From Pseudomonas fluorescens (lineage in GTDB: Bacteria; Pseudomonadota; Gammaproteobacteria; Pseudomonadales; Pseudomonadaceae), in NCBI RefSeq assembly GCF_018614775.1, contig NZ_JAGGOF010000016.1, positions 30,571 through 94,570 of the forward strand: a stretch of 64,000 bases of DNA, read 5' to 3'. The notes beneath the pieces were generated by a model. That model did no database searches, was not told where the DNA came from, and saw only the letters and a program-made list of their open reading frames with translations. Below are positions 26,281-34,336 of the stretch, one piece after another; the stretch's first letter is position 1, and the number at the start of each line of letters is the position of its first letter. Made by a program: the position numbers and the translations under genes.

Positions 26281-28044
26281 ATGAACACGCTGAGCACGTT
26301 GCCCCCCCTGTATTTCAAACGCCCTGGCAGCGCCCCGACTGTGATGATCGTAGGTGCTGGCCCGGTTGGCCTGTCCCTGGCGATCATGCTGAAAAAGTGG
26401 GGCGTTTCCCTGCGCATTATCGAGAAGAATGCCGGCCCTTCCACCGCAACCAAGGCAATGGCGATCCACTCCCGCACCCTGGAGATTTTCCGCGACCTGG
26501 GCGTTGCCGATCAGGTTGTCAGTGACGGCTTCACGATCAAGCAGTTTTCAGTGCAGTCGAACGCCAAACGCGTGCTGAACTACAACTTCTCCTACCTGGA
26601 TGCGACGTATCCGTTGCTCCTGAGCCTGCCCCAGCCGCAAACCGAGAGAATTCTGCTTGAGCGGCTGAACGCGTTGGGCGTAGAAGTCGAGTGGAATACC
26701 GAGCTGGTGGACCTGGAAAACCATCCCGACGCCGTGCACATGACCTTGCGACATGCCGATGGCAGCGACGAAACCTTCACCAGCCGTTGGGTGGCCGGGT
26801 GCGATGGCGCGCGCAGCAGCATCAGAAAGCGCCTCGACATGACCTTTGAAGGATCGTCCTACGATCGTTTCTTCATGCTCGCCGACGCCGATATCGAGTG
26901 GTCCGGCAGCCAGGACGAAGGCGCGTTTTTCCTGGGCGGGCAGGACGGTTATGTGGCCGTCGCGCCCATCAACGCCCAATCGCGTTATCGCCTGTTCATC
27001 GAGATGCCGTACAACCTGCCGCCGGAAGGCGAGCGCCCCTCCTTGAGCCTGGAGAACTTCCAGCGCTTGTGCGAAGGGCGTGGGCAGAAAATGAGGCTGT
27101 CCAATATCTCTTCGACCACCATCGCCTCGTTCCAGCACCGCCGCGTGCAGTCCATGCAGCAAGGCTCGGTGTTCCTGTTGGGCGACTCCGCGCACATCGG
27201 CAGCCCGATCGGCGGCCAGTGGATGAACCTGGGGGTTTCCGAGGCCTATAACCTGGCGTGGAAAATGGCCTATGTCGATCAGGGCCTGGCGGATCCCTCC
27301 TTGCTCGATAGCTACAACGAGGAGCGTTACCCGGTGGCCCTGGAAGTGGAGAACACCGCCCACCGCCTGACCGGCCTGATTACCGTGCGGCAACGCGCGC
27401 TGGTCTGGCTACGCGACAATGTCCTGCCGTTACTGAGCAACCGGAAGAAGGTCCAGCGCAAACTGCCGTCGATGATTTCCGGGCATCAATACCACTACGG
27501 CAAAAGTGATTACATCCAGGAATCGCTGACAAAGAAACAACGGAAAAACTGGGACAGGAAAGGCAAGAAACCCGCGCTCCAGACTTCGGCGCCGCGTGCC
27601 GGTCAACTGGCGCCTGATGTTGAGTTGTGGCAACGGCAAGGGCTGCCGCCAAAACGCTTGATCGACCTGTTCCACGGAACCTACACGCTGCTGGTATTCA
27701 CCGCTGCCGATCAGTTTTCACCGTTGTTGCCGGGTTACTGCACCTTGGCCCAGACCGTGGAAAACGACTACCCGGGCATCAAGGCCTATTGCGTCATCGA
27801 TGCCCTCAACAGCGCCGGGCTGCCCGCCTGGCACTCGACGTTGCTCGATCCCGATTGGCGGTTGCACAAGCGTTACCACGCCCGCGAGGGCACCTTGATG
27901 CTGATTCGTCCTGACGGCTACATCGCCTTCCAGGGCATTGATGCAACGACGTTGGCGACGTATCTGAACCTGAGATCCGGGCTGCTCAAGGGCGCCCTGA
28001 AAACCACACCTGCCGAGATCGACGCAGTGGAACTCCAACTTTAA
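26281..28044 (+). CDS. FAD-dependent aromatic-type monooxygenase
   Basis: A 587-residue class A flavoprotein hydroxylase. The GxGxxG motif is IVGAGPVGLSLA, the DG motif lies in AGCDGARSSIRKRL, and the GD motif in FLLGDSAHIGSPIGGQWMNLG. The C-terminal ~170 residues form a thioredoxin-like tail typical of the phenol hydroxylase/MhpA branch (GTLMLIRPDGYIAFQG), without an obvious CxxC. It uses NAD(P)H and O2, probably to hydroxylate a polyketide or enolic ring. It starts three bases after the HAD stop, so it is in the same operon. Confidence 0.88.
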   Translation: MNTLSTLPPLYFKRPGSAPTVMIVGAGPVGLSLAIMLKKWGVSLRIIEKNAGPSTATKAMAIHSRTLEIFRDLGVADQVVSDGFTIKQFSVQSNAKRVLNYNFSYLDATYPLLLSLPQPQTERILLERLNALGVEVEWNTELVDLENHPDAVHMTLRHADGSDETFTSRWVAGCDGARSSIRKRLDMTFEGSSYDRFFMLADADIEWSGSQDEGAFFLGGQDGYVAVAPINAQSRYRLFIEMPYNLPPEGERPSLSLENFQRLCEGRGQKMRLSNISSTTIASFQHRRVQSMQQGSVFLLGDSAHIGSPIGGQWMNLGVSEAYNLAWKMAYVDQGLADPSLLDSYNEERYPVALEVENTAHRLTGLITVRQRALVWLRDNVLPLLSNRKKVQRKLPSMISGHQYHYGKSDYIQESLTKKQRKNWDRKGKKPALQTSAPRAGQLAPDVELWQRQGLPPKRLIDLFHGTYTLLVFTAADQFSPLLPGYCTLAQTVENDYPGIKAYCVIDALNSAGLPAWHSTLLDPDWRLHKRYHAREGTLMLIRPDGYIAFQGIDATTLATYLNLRSGLLKGALKTTPAEIDAVELQL

Positions 28045-28162
28045 GTCGCCTGTCGACCACCGCCCGTTTGCCGGGTGAAACACCCAAGGCCCACCCCTGG
28101 GCCATGACTTTTGATTTTTCTTATTGAAAGAAACGTCTACCGACTTTGCTCCGGAGAACCTC

Positions 28163-29245
28163 ATGCGCTTGCAACTCAACGATGTTGTGCAGGAATTCAT
28201 CGTGTCCAATGGAAAAATCGCCCACAGCTATTTTTCGCTTTCCGAAAAGATCATCGATTCACTGTGCGAATCCAATATTGCCAAGGAATCGATCCTGATG
28301 CGCTTGCTGGAGCAGGCCGAATCCGTCACGGCGCATTACTTCAACGCGCACAAACAAGTGATCGAGGGGGTTTACGCCCAAGGCATCGAGCCCTCCCCCA
28401 ACACCACCGTTGCCGTGCTGGAAACGGTCCATTCAAACCTGCCAGCACTGGCACCCGCCCCTGTCGTCGAGCCCACCTCGGCGCTTGACTATGCACAGTG
28501 GCTGCGCGCCGAGATCAGCTCGGCCACCGGGTTCAAAAAGGAACAGATCGACTTCGATCAACGTTTTGAAAGCCTGGGCATCGACTCCTTGGGCCTGGTC
28601 GACATTTTCGAATCCCTGGCCCAGCACTTCCCGGAAAAGAAAGCGCTCACCTCTCAACTGTTCGACGCCCCCACGCCTGCCGCCTTGCTGGCCCGACTGG
28701 AAGCCGATCCCCAGGCGCCTGCGCTGGATGTACAGGCGTGGGTGCTGGAGCAACTGACGACCATCACCGGTTTTACCGCCGACCAGATCGACCTGACGCA
28801 AAGTTACGAAGGCCTGGGCCTGGACTCCCTGGTGCAACTGGACTTCCTCGAGTCGGTGGTCGCCGTCTGGCCCCAGCTCAAGGCCAAAAGCTCCGAACTG
28901 GCGAACGCCAAGTACCCGCAAGCGACCATCGCCCTGATCGAAGCGGCCCTCGCCAGTCCCGATTCGAGCCCGGCCCTTGACGAATCGCCTGTACCTGCCA
29001 CCCCGGATAGCCAAGCGCAGGTATCCAACCTGCTGCTCGACAGCCTGGCGCCGCTGGTCGCGAACACAACGCAGTCGATCGACATCCAGACCTCTTTCAG
29101 CCAACTGGGCCTCAACGGCTTCACCCGCGAAACGCTCTGCCAGTCCATGGCCCGACAGTGCGCGACCAGCGAGTTCGCCGGCGAAGCGCTGATGTCCCGT
29201 CGCACGCCTCAGGACGCCCTGTCGTTGCTGGCAAAGCTTGGCTGA
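28163..29245 (+). CDS. Tandem acyl-carrier protein, two active and one degenerate ACP
   Basis: A 360-residue protein. Residues 1-100 are an N-terminal helical region of no known class. Two ACP domains follow, with phosphopantetheine Ser142 (LGIDSLGL) and Ser222 (LGLDSLVQL). A third ACP-like segment has LGLNGFT at the same position, with Gly319 where Ser should be, so it cannot be loaded. Two carriers in tandem are typical of PUFA-type and other iterative synthases. The start is ATG 28163, with GGAG eight to eleven bases upstream; an earlier TTG is less likely. The ketosynthase-AfsA gene follows 77 bases downstream. Confidence 0.85.
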   Translation: MRLQLNDVVQEFIVSNGKIAHSYFSLSEKIIDSLCESNIAKESILMRLLEQAESVTAHYFNAHKQVIEGVYAQGIEPSPNTTVAVLETVHSNLPALAPAPVVEPTSALDYAQWLRAEISSATGFKKEQIDFDQRFESLGIDSLGLVDIFESLAQHFPEKKALTSQLFDAPTPAALLARLEADPQAPALDVQAWVLEQLTTITGFTADQIDLTQSYEGLGLDSLVQLDFLESVVAVWPQLKAKSSELANAKYPQATIALIEAALASPDSSPALDESPVPATPDSQAQVSNLLLDSLAPLVANTTQSIDIQTSFSQLGLNGFTRETLCQSMARQCATSEFAGEALMSRRTPQDALSLLAKLG

Positions 29246-29322
29246 ATCAGGCCACGCAACACGGGAATGGAATCCGGGTGATCGAACCGTTCACCCTGCA
29301 TTTAGGCGGTCAGGAGACAGGT

Positions 29323-32300
29323 ATGAGTAGCGCAGTAACAGCAGCAGGTGAGTTCTGCTTCAGCGCAATGGCGGGCGAGTTTCCAGGGGCGTCCTCAATC
29401 GATGCACTCTGGGACCTGCTGTCGCACGGGCAGATAGCGCCTATCGAATCGATGCCGGCACGCTGGGCGCTGGACAAGGCTGCCATTTATTCCACCAAGC
29501 CGGGGGAAAAGAATCGCACGTATCTGGACAGCGCTTTTTGCCTGACCGATGCCCCGTCCACCCCTTCCCGTCACGAAGGACGACAGGTCGCCATCGGCAA
29601 GAAAGTGCTGCAAACCCTGTTCGGCCAGCTCGCCGCGCAAGGCTCGGCACTTGCTTGGGAACGCACGGCACTGGTGGTCGCGACGTCCTGGAGTGATGAG
29701 AGTTTCTTCGTCACCGGCATGGCCGCGAAAACCGATGCAACCCAGGGCTATACACCGGGCGAACAGGTAACGGAACTGGCCGCGGCCTTCGGCCTGGGTG
29801 GCCCGGCCCTGTCGGTCGACACGGCCTGCAGTTCGTTTCCCTATGCGATCGACATGGCCCAGGCCCTGGTCAACAGCGGGCAGGCCGATAACGCCATCGT
29901 CATGGCCCTCAACACGGTATTACCGCCGGCATTGTTCCTGGGGTTCTCCCAACTGACCGCGTTCTCGGCCCGAGCGCAGATGGAGGCGTTCGGCCAGGAC
30001 GCCGACGGCATTGTGCCGGGCGAATGCGCCGTGGCCTTCCTGGTCGAGCCCGTTTCCCGGGCGTTGGTCGCGCAGCGCAAGCCCCTGGGGGTTCTGCGGG
30101 CATTGGGAATGTCCGCCGATGGCGCCGAAGGCTCGGTGTTCGCGCCCGGCAAGCAGGCTCAATATGCCGCTTACCAGCGTGCTTACGCCGGTCTTGATCC
30201 GAGCGACGTGGCCTATATCGAGACCCATGGCACCGGCACGCCGCTGGGTGATGCAACCGAGCTGGCCTCACTGGACAGCTTCTTCGCCGACCATCGGCCA
30301 GCCGGCCGCAAGATCACCATTGGCTCGATCAAGTCGGTCATCGGCCATCCCCTCGCTGCAGCCGGCGGTGCGTCGTTGGCCAAGGCGTTGATGATATTGC
30401 GTCACAAGGCTATCCCACCCCAGCCCGGCTACCGCCCCAGCCCGAAAGTCGACGAGACCTGCCTGCGACTCGCCACCGGGCAGGTGCAGCCCCTGGTGGA
30501 GCGTGCGTCGCCGATTCGCATCGGCATCTCCAGCTTCGGTTTTGGGGGCGCCAACGCGCATCTGGTGGTGGATGAGTACCTTCCCGACCACCGCCCCGTC
30601 GTGCCCCAGGCCACCCCCGGCGTGCTGATGCTGGACCTGGCGATTGTCGAAGCCGAAGCCGCGCTGGGCAGCCACGCTTCATTGCAATCCTTCCAACACC
30701 AGCTCAACCAGGCGTCCACCCCCTCGGTCACGTTCCCTTATGGGCGTTTCGTGGATTACACAGTGACGCCAGACCAGGTGTTGTTGCAGGGGAAATTCCT
30801 CGCCCAGGATCGGCTTATCGACATCGCCGGTTTCGGCATGGGCCCCAAGCCATTGGCCCATGTCGATCCGTTCAAGCTGTTGGTCACCGATCGGGTCAAT
30901 CATTTGCTGCGACGCCTGCCGGGTGTGGCCGGCTCGTCCGATACGGCGATGGTCATGTGTTGCAACATGGGCGGTGAACGGTTCAGCAATGCCTACAGCA
31001 GCGCGCATCACTTTTACTCCCGGGGCGAAGGGACGCCACCGGGTGTCGAGGTGACGGACGTGGCAACCATGTTGCCGAACATGCTGTCCGGCTACCCGGC
31101 GCAGATCTTTGACTTCAAGGGTTTCCATCAAACTCTGGCCGGCACCGCGGGCCTGTTCTGGCAAACCCTGCTGGCATCGCCGCAATGGTTCGACAGCGGC
31201 ATTACCACGCTGCTGCTGGGTGCAGGTCGTTTTATCAGCGGTGAAATCGAGATCGAACGCGCCCAGCGCTCCCCCGCCGTGCAGGGTGAAGGGCTGGGCG
31301 TGCTCGCCGTACGCCGCTATCAACCAGAGGCCCATGAGCAAGCGTTGCTGGTGATCCGTGCAGCGGTCCTCGCCCACGCCGCGCACTCCCTGGACGAAGC
31401 GTGTCGGCTGGTGGGCAAGGCGCGCAGTCAGTACGCAGACATCGAGGTCTGCGAAATGCTGCCTGAACCGACACCTGCGAGCGGGTCATTGCGGGAAATG
31501 ACCGGCTTCCTGGCGGAAGCCACGGGCATCGAAACCCTGCTGGCGGTGATGCTGCGCAAGACGTCCCACAGCGTGATCGAGGTACGCGACGCCGGCAAGA
31601 CGGTGATGTGGCTATTCACCGAAAAGCTTCGCGAATGGCGCCCGGCGGCGGACGCAACCACCTCGCCCATCAAGCTGCCGTTCATGTTGCGTTTTGCTCA
31701 TTCGGCGTCCCACGAACTGCAGCACCTTCCCCCGCCCGTACGACCGGTCAACCGGGTTCACGAGCCACAGCACGACGGCGTCGATGTGCTGCAGCTCAGT
31801 GACCTGCTCACCAGCACCCTGCTGACCGGGCTTCGGGTCAGGGTTCGCGCGATGGAAGGCCTGTTCGCCCTGCACCGGGGTGCTGACACCCAGCGTCCGG
31901 CGCATTGGCAGCGTCGGCAAGAAAACAGCGTGATCACCCACGTCCAGCGGGGTCCGAAGTCCCTGCAAGCGCAGCTGGTGGTCAATGAGGCTCACCCCTA
32001 CTTCTTCGATCACCCGCTGGACCACATCCCGGGCATCCTGCTGATCGAAGGCGTGCTACAGCTGCTTGAACTCGCCATGCCGCCCGTGGGTGGACGCGCT
32101 GCCTACGTCAAAAGCCTGAACATCAAGTTCCAGCAATACGTGCAGAAGCACGCGGTGATTGACCTGCACCTGGAACAGGGGCAGGACCCTCAGGTATTCA
32201 CGGCCAACGTCATGCAAGGCGCGAAGCTGATGTGCACTTGCGTACTCGAAATGGCCTACAGCTCGGCGTTCGAGACATCGCCGCCCCGCGCGTTCACGGC

Positions 32301-32754
32301 CATGCCCTGCCGCGACAAGGCGCTGCTGCACAAAGTGCGGGAAGAAAACGTCATCGTCAGTGACATGAGCAGCGTTGCCCAGGGCTTGAGCGTGGACACG
32401 GTGAAGTTGCCGGACCAACACTTCTTCCACGACGGCGATCCCGCGCATCATTCGATGGTGTATTTCCTCGAAGTGGCGCGCCAATGCTACATGCAGATCG
32501 CCCATAGCCATCTGCGCATTCCGCTCAAGACCCCGATGAACCTACTGGCCCTGAACTTCAGCCTGGACCGGCCCATCCCTCGGAACAGCCCGCTCTCACT
32601 GGCGCCCCAAGCCGGTTTCGATGCGCAGTTGCAGTCATTCAAGACCAACCGCATCTATATCGACCTGTTCAACCAGGGCGAAAAAATCGGCCAGGCCAGC
32701 ATCACCGCCCAGGTACTGAGCCAATCCGCGCCCGTTGCCTGTGACGTTGAATGA
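29323..32754 (+). CDS. Ketosynthase / CLF-like / AfsA-type double-hotdog fusion protein
   Basis: A 1143-residue protein. The ketosynthase (residues about 10-425) has an intact triad: Cys169 (VDTACSS), His302 (ETHGTGTPLGD) and His342 (SVIGHPLAAAGG). Residues about 500-700 look like a second, degenerate thiolase-fold unit resembling a chain-length factor: GFHQTLAGTAG near residue 603 has Gln rather than an active-site Cys. The C-terminal third has two hotdog repeats: HPYFFDHPLDHIPGILLIEG (891-910), the AfsA signature, and HHSMVYFLEVARQ (from 1043). AfsA couples a beta-ketoacyl-ACP to dihydroxyacetone phosphate. No acyltransferase, ketoreductase or thioesterase is fused. The start is ATG 29323, with AGGAG eight bases upstream. 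PKS-attached AfsA domains are known in butenolide-ending polyketides. Confidence 0.85.
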   Translation: MSSAVTAAGEFCFSAMAGEFPGASSIDALWDLLSHGQIAPIESMPARWALDKAAIYSTKPGEKNRTYLDSAFCLTDAPSTPSRHEGRQVAIGKKVLQTLFGQLAAQGSALAWERTALVVATSWSDESFFVTGMAAKTDATQGYTPGEQVTELAAAFGLGGPALSVDTACSSFPYAIDMAQALVNSGQADNAIVMALNTVLPPALFLGFSQLTAFSARAQMEAFGQDADGIVPGECAVAFLVEPVSRALVAQRKPLGVLRALGMSADGAEGSVFAPGKQAQYAAYQRAYAGLDPSDVAYIETHGTGTPLGDATELASLDSFFADHRPAGRKITIGSIKSVIGHPLAAAGGASLAKALMILRHKAIPPQPGYRPSPKVDETCLRLATGQVQPLVERASPIRIGISSFGFGGANAHLVVDEYLPDHRPVVPQATPGVLMLDLAIVEAEAALGSHASLQSFQHQLNQASTPSVTFPYGRFVDYTVTPDQVLLQGKFLAQDRLIDIAGFGMGPKPLAHVDPFKLLVTDRVNHLLRRLPGVAGSSDTAMVMCCNMGGERFSNAYSSAHHFYSRGEGTPPGVEVTDVATMLPNMLSGYPAQIFDFKGFHQTLAGTAGLFWQTLLASPQWFDSGITTLLLGAGRFISGEIEIERAQRSPAVQGEGLGVLAVRRYQPEAHEQALLVIRAAVLAHAAHSLDEACRLVGKARSQYADIEVCEMLPEPTPASGSLREMTGFLAEATGIETLLAVMLRKTSHSVIEVRDAGKTVMWLFTEKLREWRPAADATTSPIKLPFMLRFAHSASHELQHLPPPVRPVNRVHEPQHDGVDVLQLSDLLTSTLLTGLRVRVRAMEGLFALHRGADTQRPAHWQRRQENSVITHVQRGPKSLQAQLVVNEAHPYFFDHPLDHIPGILLIEGVLQLLELAMPPVGGRAAYVKSLNIKFQQYVQKHAVIDLHLEQGQDPQVFTANVMQGAKLMCTCVLEMAYSSAFETSPPRAFTAMPCRDKALLHKVREENVIVSDMSSVAQGLSVDTVKLPDQHFFHDGDPAHHSMVYFLEVARQCYMQIAHSHLRIPLKTPMNLLALNFSLDRPIPRNSPLSLAPQAGFDAQLQSFKTNRIYIDLFNQGEKIGQASITAQVLSQSAPVACDVE

Positions 32755-32800
32755 ACGATCCTCTTCAGCCTCATCGAGCCCCAACCACCAAGGTGTTCCC

Positions 32801-33277
32801 GTGAACGATGTAAAGGTGCAAATCGTAGTCAAATCGCCGCCTTCAGAGATATGGAAGATCTGGAGCCAGTTTTCAGAAGCGCCGCTGTGGGATACCGACG
32901 TCCGCCATTGCGAACTCAATGGCCCTTTTCAAGCTGGGACGCGAGGCAACTGCGTGCTCAAGAATGGCTTGAACATGCCCCTGAAACTGGAAGCCGTGAG
33001 CGAGCACGAGAGCTACCGGAACACGGCCAGGCTGCTGTGGATCGACCTCGAATTCGATCATCGGATGCGCAGGCTTTCCAATGAGGAAACCCATGTCGTC
33101 CATCGCGCAAAAATTTCCGGCCCGTTGAGTTTTCTCTACCGTGGGCTGCTGCGCAAAGCGCTGACTGCGGCGATGACCACCGCCCTGGACAACCTCGGCG
33201 CCCTGGCTGAAGAAAGGGCGAATGCCACACGAACGCCGGAGGCAGAAAAAGCCGCAGCGCATCCGCACCTTGTTTGA
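32801..33277 (+). CDS. SRPBCC (START/Bet v1) family protein, possible cyclase
   Basis: A 158-residue protein with the SRPBCC pattern: VKVQIVVKSPPSEIWKIWSQ at the N-terminus, then WDTDVRHCEL and a C-terminal helix (RKALTAAMTTALDNLG). Polyketide cyclase/dehydrase proteins share this hydrophobic-pocket fold. It could guide ring closure, carry a product, or bind lipid. GTG 32801 is chosen because AAGGTG precedes it; earlier starts would overlap the ketosynthase gene. Confidence 0.78.
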   Translation: MNDVKVQIVVKSPPSEIWKIWSQFSEAPLWDTDVRHCELNGPFQAGTRGNCVLKNGLNMPLKLEAVSEHESYRNTARLLWIDLEFDHRMRRLSNEETHVVHRAKISGPLSFLYRGLLRKALTAAMTTALDNLGALAEERANATRTPEAEKAAAHPHLV

Positions 33278-33355
33278 ATACCCCGGGAGCCGCCAGTGGA
33301 ACGCCCCCGGACACGCTTCGCTTATTTGTCGATAACAGAACACTTCGGATCGAGC

Positions 33356-34054
33356 ATGAACCTACAGAAAAACACCCAGTCTCTCGTCATGACCCTCATT
33401 GGTTTGGGCGCCATTGCTCCTGCGACGGGTTTCGCCGACACACTCGGCCCCTACGTCAGCGCCATGGGTGGCCTGAACTGGGTCGCGGACCAGGACCTCA
33501 ACCAGAACAACCTCGATTTTGTCGAGATGGAGTACAACCAGCCGATGCACTCCGGCTACGCCACCGGGCTGGCAGTGGGCTGGGGATTCCCGTCCGGGCT
33601 GAGGCCTGAACTGGAACTGAGCTACCGCAAGAACACCCTGACCCAATTCAATCACCGGGTCTACGAAGGCGGTGGCAGTATTGATGGCGAAGGCAAAGAG
33701 GAAGCGACCAGCCTGATGGCCAACCTCTGGTACGACGTTTCGAACCTGCCAGCGCCGTTGAGCCGGTTCACGCCCTACCTGGGTGGCGGCCTGGGTTATG
33801 CGGTGTTGACCATCAGCGGCCTGGAAGCCGGCGGCGTCCAGTTCGGCGACACCCATCGCGACACGGTTCCCGCGTACCAACTCGGCGCCGGCGTCGGCTT
33901 CGAACTCGCCGAACACTGGTCCATGTCACTGGACTATCGGTACTTCAAGACGCGCGAAGCGCACTTCGGCGACATCCAGAACCTGCCACAGGGTGATGTG
34001 CAAACCGAGTACAACGCCCAGTCATTGATGCTTGGCCTGCGTTATTGGTTGTAA
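33356..34054 (+). CDS. Outer-membrane beta-barrel protein
   Basis: A 232-residue protein with a signal peptide ending ATGFA/DTLG. Alternating strands, several Gly-Tyr-rich turns (YLGGGLGYAV) and a C-terminal ...LMLGLRYWL that ends in an aromatic-rich strand indicate a small 8-stranded OmpA/OmpW-like barrel. No OmpA peptidoglycan-binding domain follows. It is the last gene of the cluster, 78 bases after the SRPBCC gene. A role in exporting or sensing the cluster product is possible but not shown. Confidence 0.78.
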   Translation: MNLQKNTQSLVMTLIGLGAIAPATGFADTLGPYVSAMGGLNWVADQDLNQNNLDFVEMEYNQPMHSGYATGLAVGWGFPSGLRPELELSYRKNTLTQFNHRVYEGGGSIDGEGKEEATSLMANLWYDVSNLPAPLSRFTPYLGGGLGYAVLTISGLEAGGVQFGDTHRDTVPAYQLGAGVGFELAEHWSMSLDYRYFKTREAHFGDIQNLPQGDVQTEYNAQSLMLGLRYWL

Positions 34055-34088
34055 CCCGGCGCCTGCCACGCGGGCACCTCAGCCCTTC

Positions 34089-34244
34089 TGTGGGAATGAG
34101 CCTGCGCGCGGTGGCGGTGGGTCAGCTTGTCTGCGGGTTGAATGGCCATCGCCTTCGCGAGCAAGCCCGCTCCCACAGGGGGTTACGGGTGTACTTGATA
34201 TTCATGTACGCCGCGATATGTGTGAGAGCGAGCTTGCTCGCGAT
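34089..34244. repeat. REP cluster, three diverged copies
   Basis: Three REP-like units lie at 34089-34111 (GTGGGAATGAGCCTGCGCG), 34150-34178 (inverted) and 34221-34244 (TGTGAGAGCGAGCTTGCTCGCGAT). They are more diverged than those at 3.9 kb and 14 kb. They fill most of 34055-34336. Confidence 0.85.
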
Positions 34245-34268
34245 GGCGGTGGCTCAGGCAGAGAAAAT

Positions 34269-34296
34269 GTCACCCAGGTGCCTGGACCTGGGTGAC
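34269..34296. terminator. Perfect 11-bp inverted repeat between convergent genes
   Basis: GTCACCCAGGT and its exact complement flank a six-base loop. It lies between the end of the barrel gene (34054) and the end of the YdiJ-like gene (34337), a place expected for a bidirectional terminator. No T run follows, so it may instead be a transcript-stabilising stem. Confidence 0.5.
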
Positions 34297-34336
34297 AGCG
34301 ATACTTGAGGGGGCGGCACTGGCCAGCCCTCTCCTT

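Noticed and set aside
23061..34054. Assignment of the cluster as an aryl polyene or dialkylresorcinol cluster
   Set aside because: There is no DarA/DarB-like pair, no ammonia-lyase, glycosyltransferase or lipid acyltransferase, and the hotdogs carry the AfsA signature.
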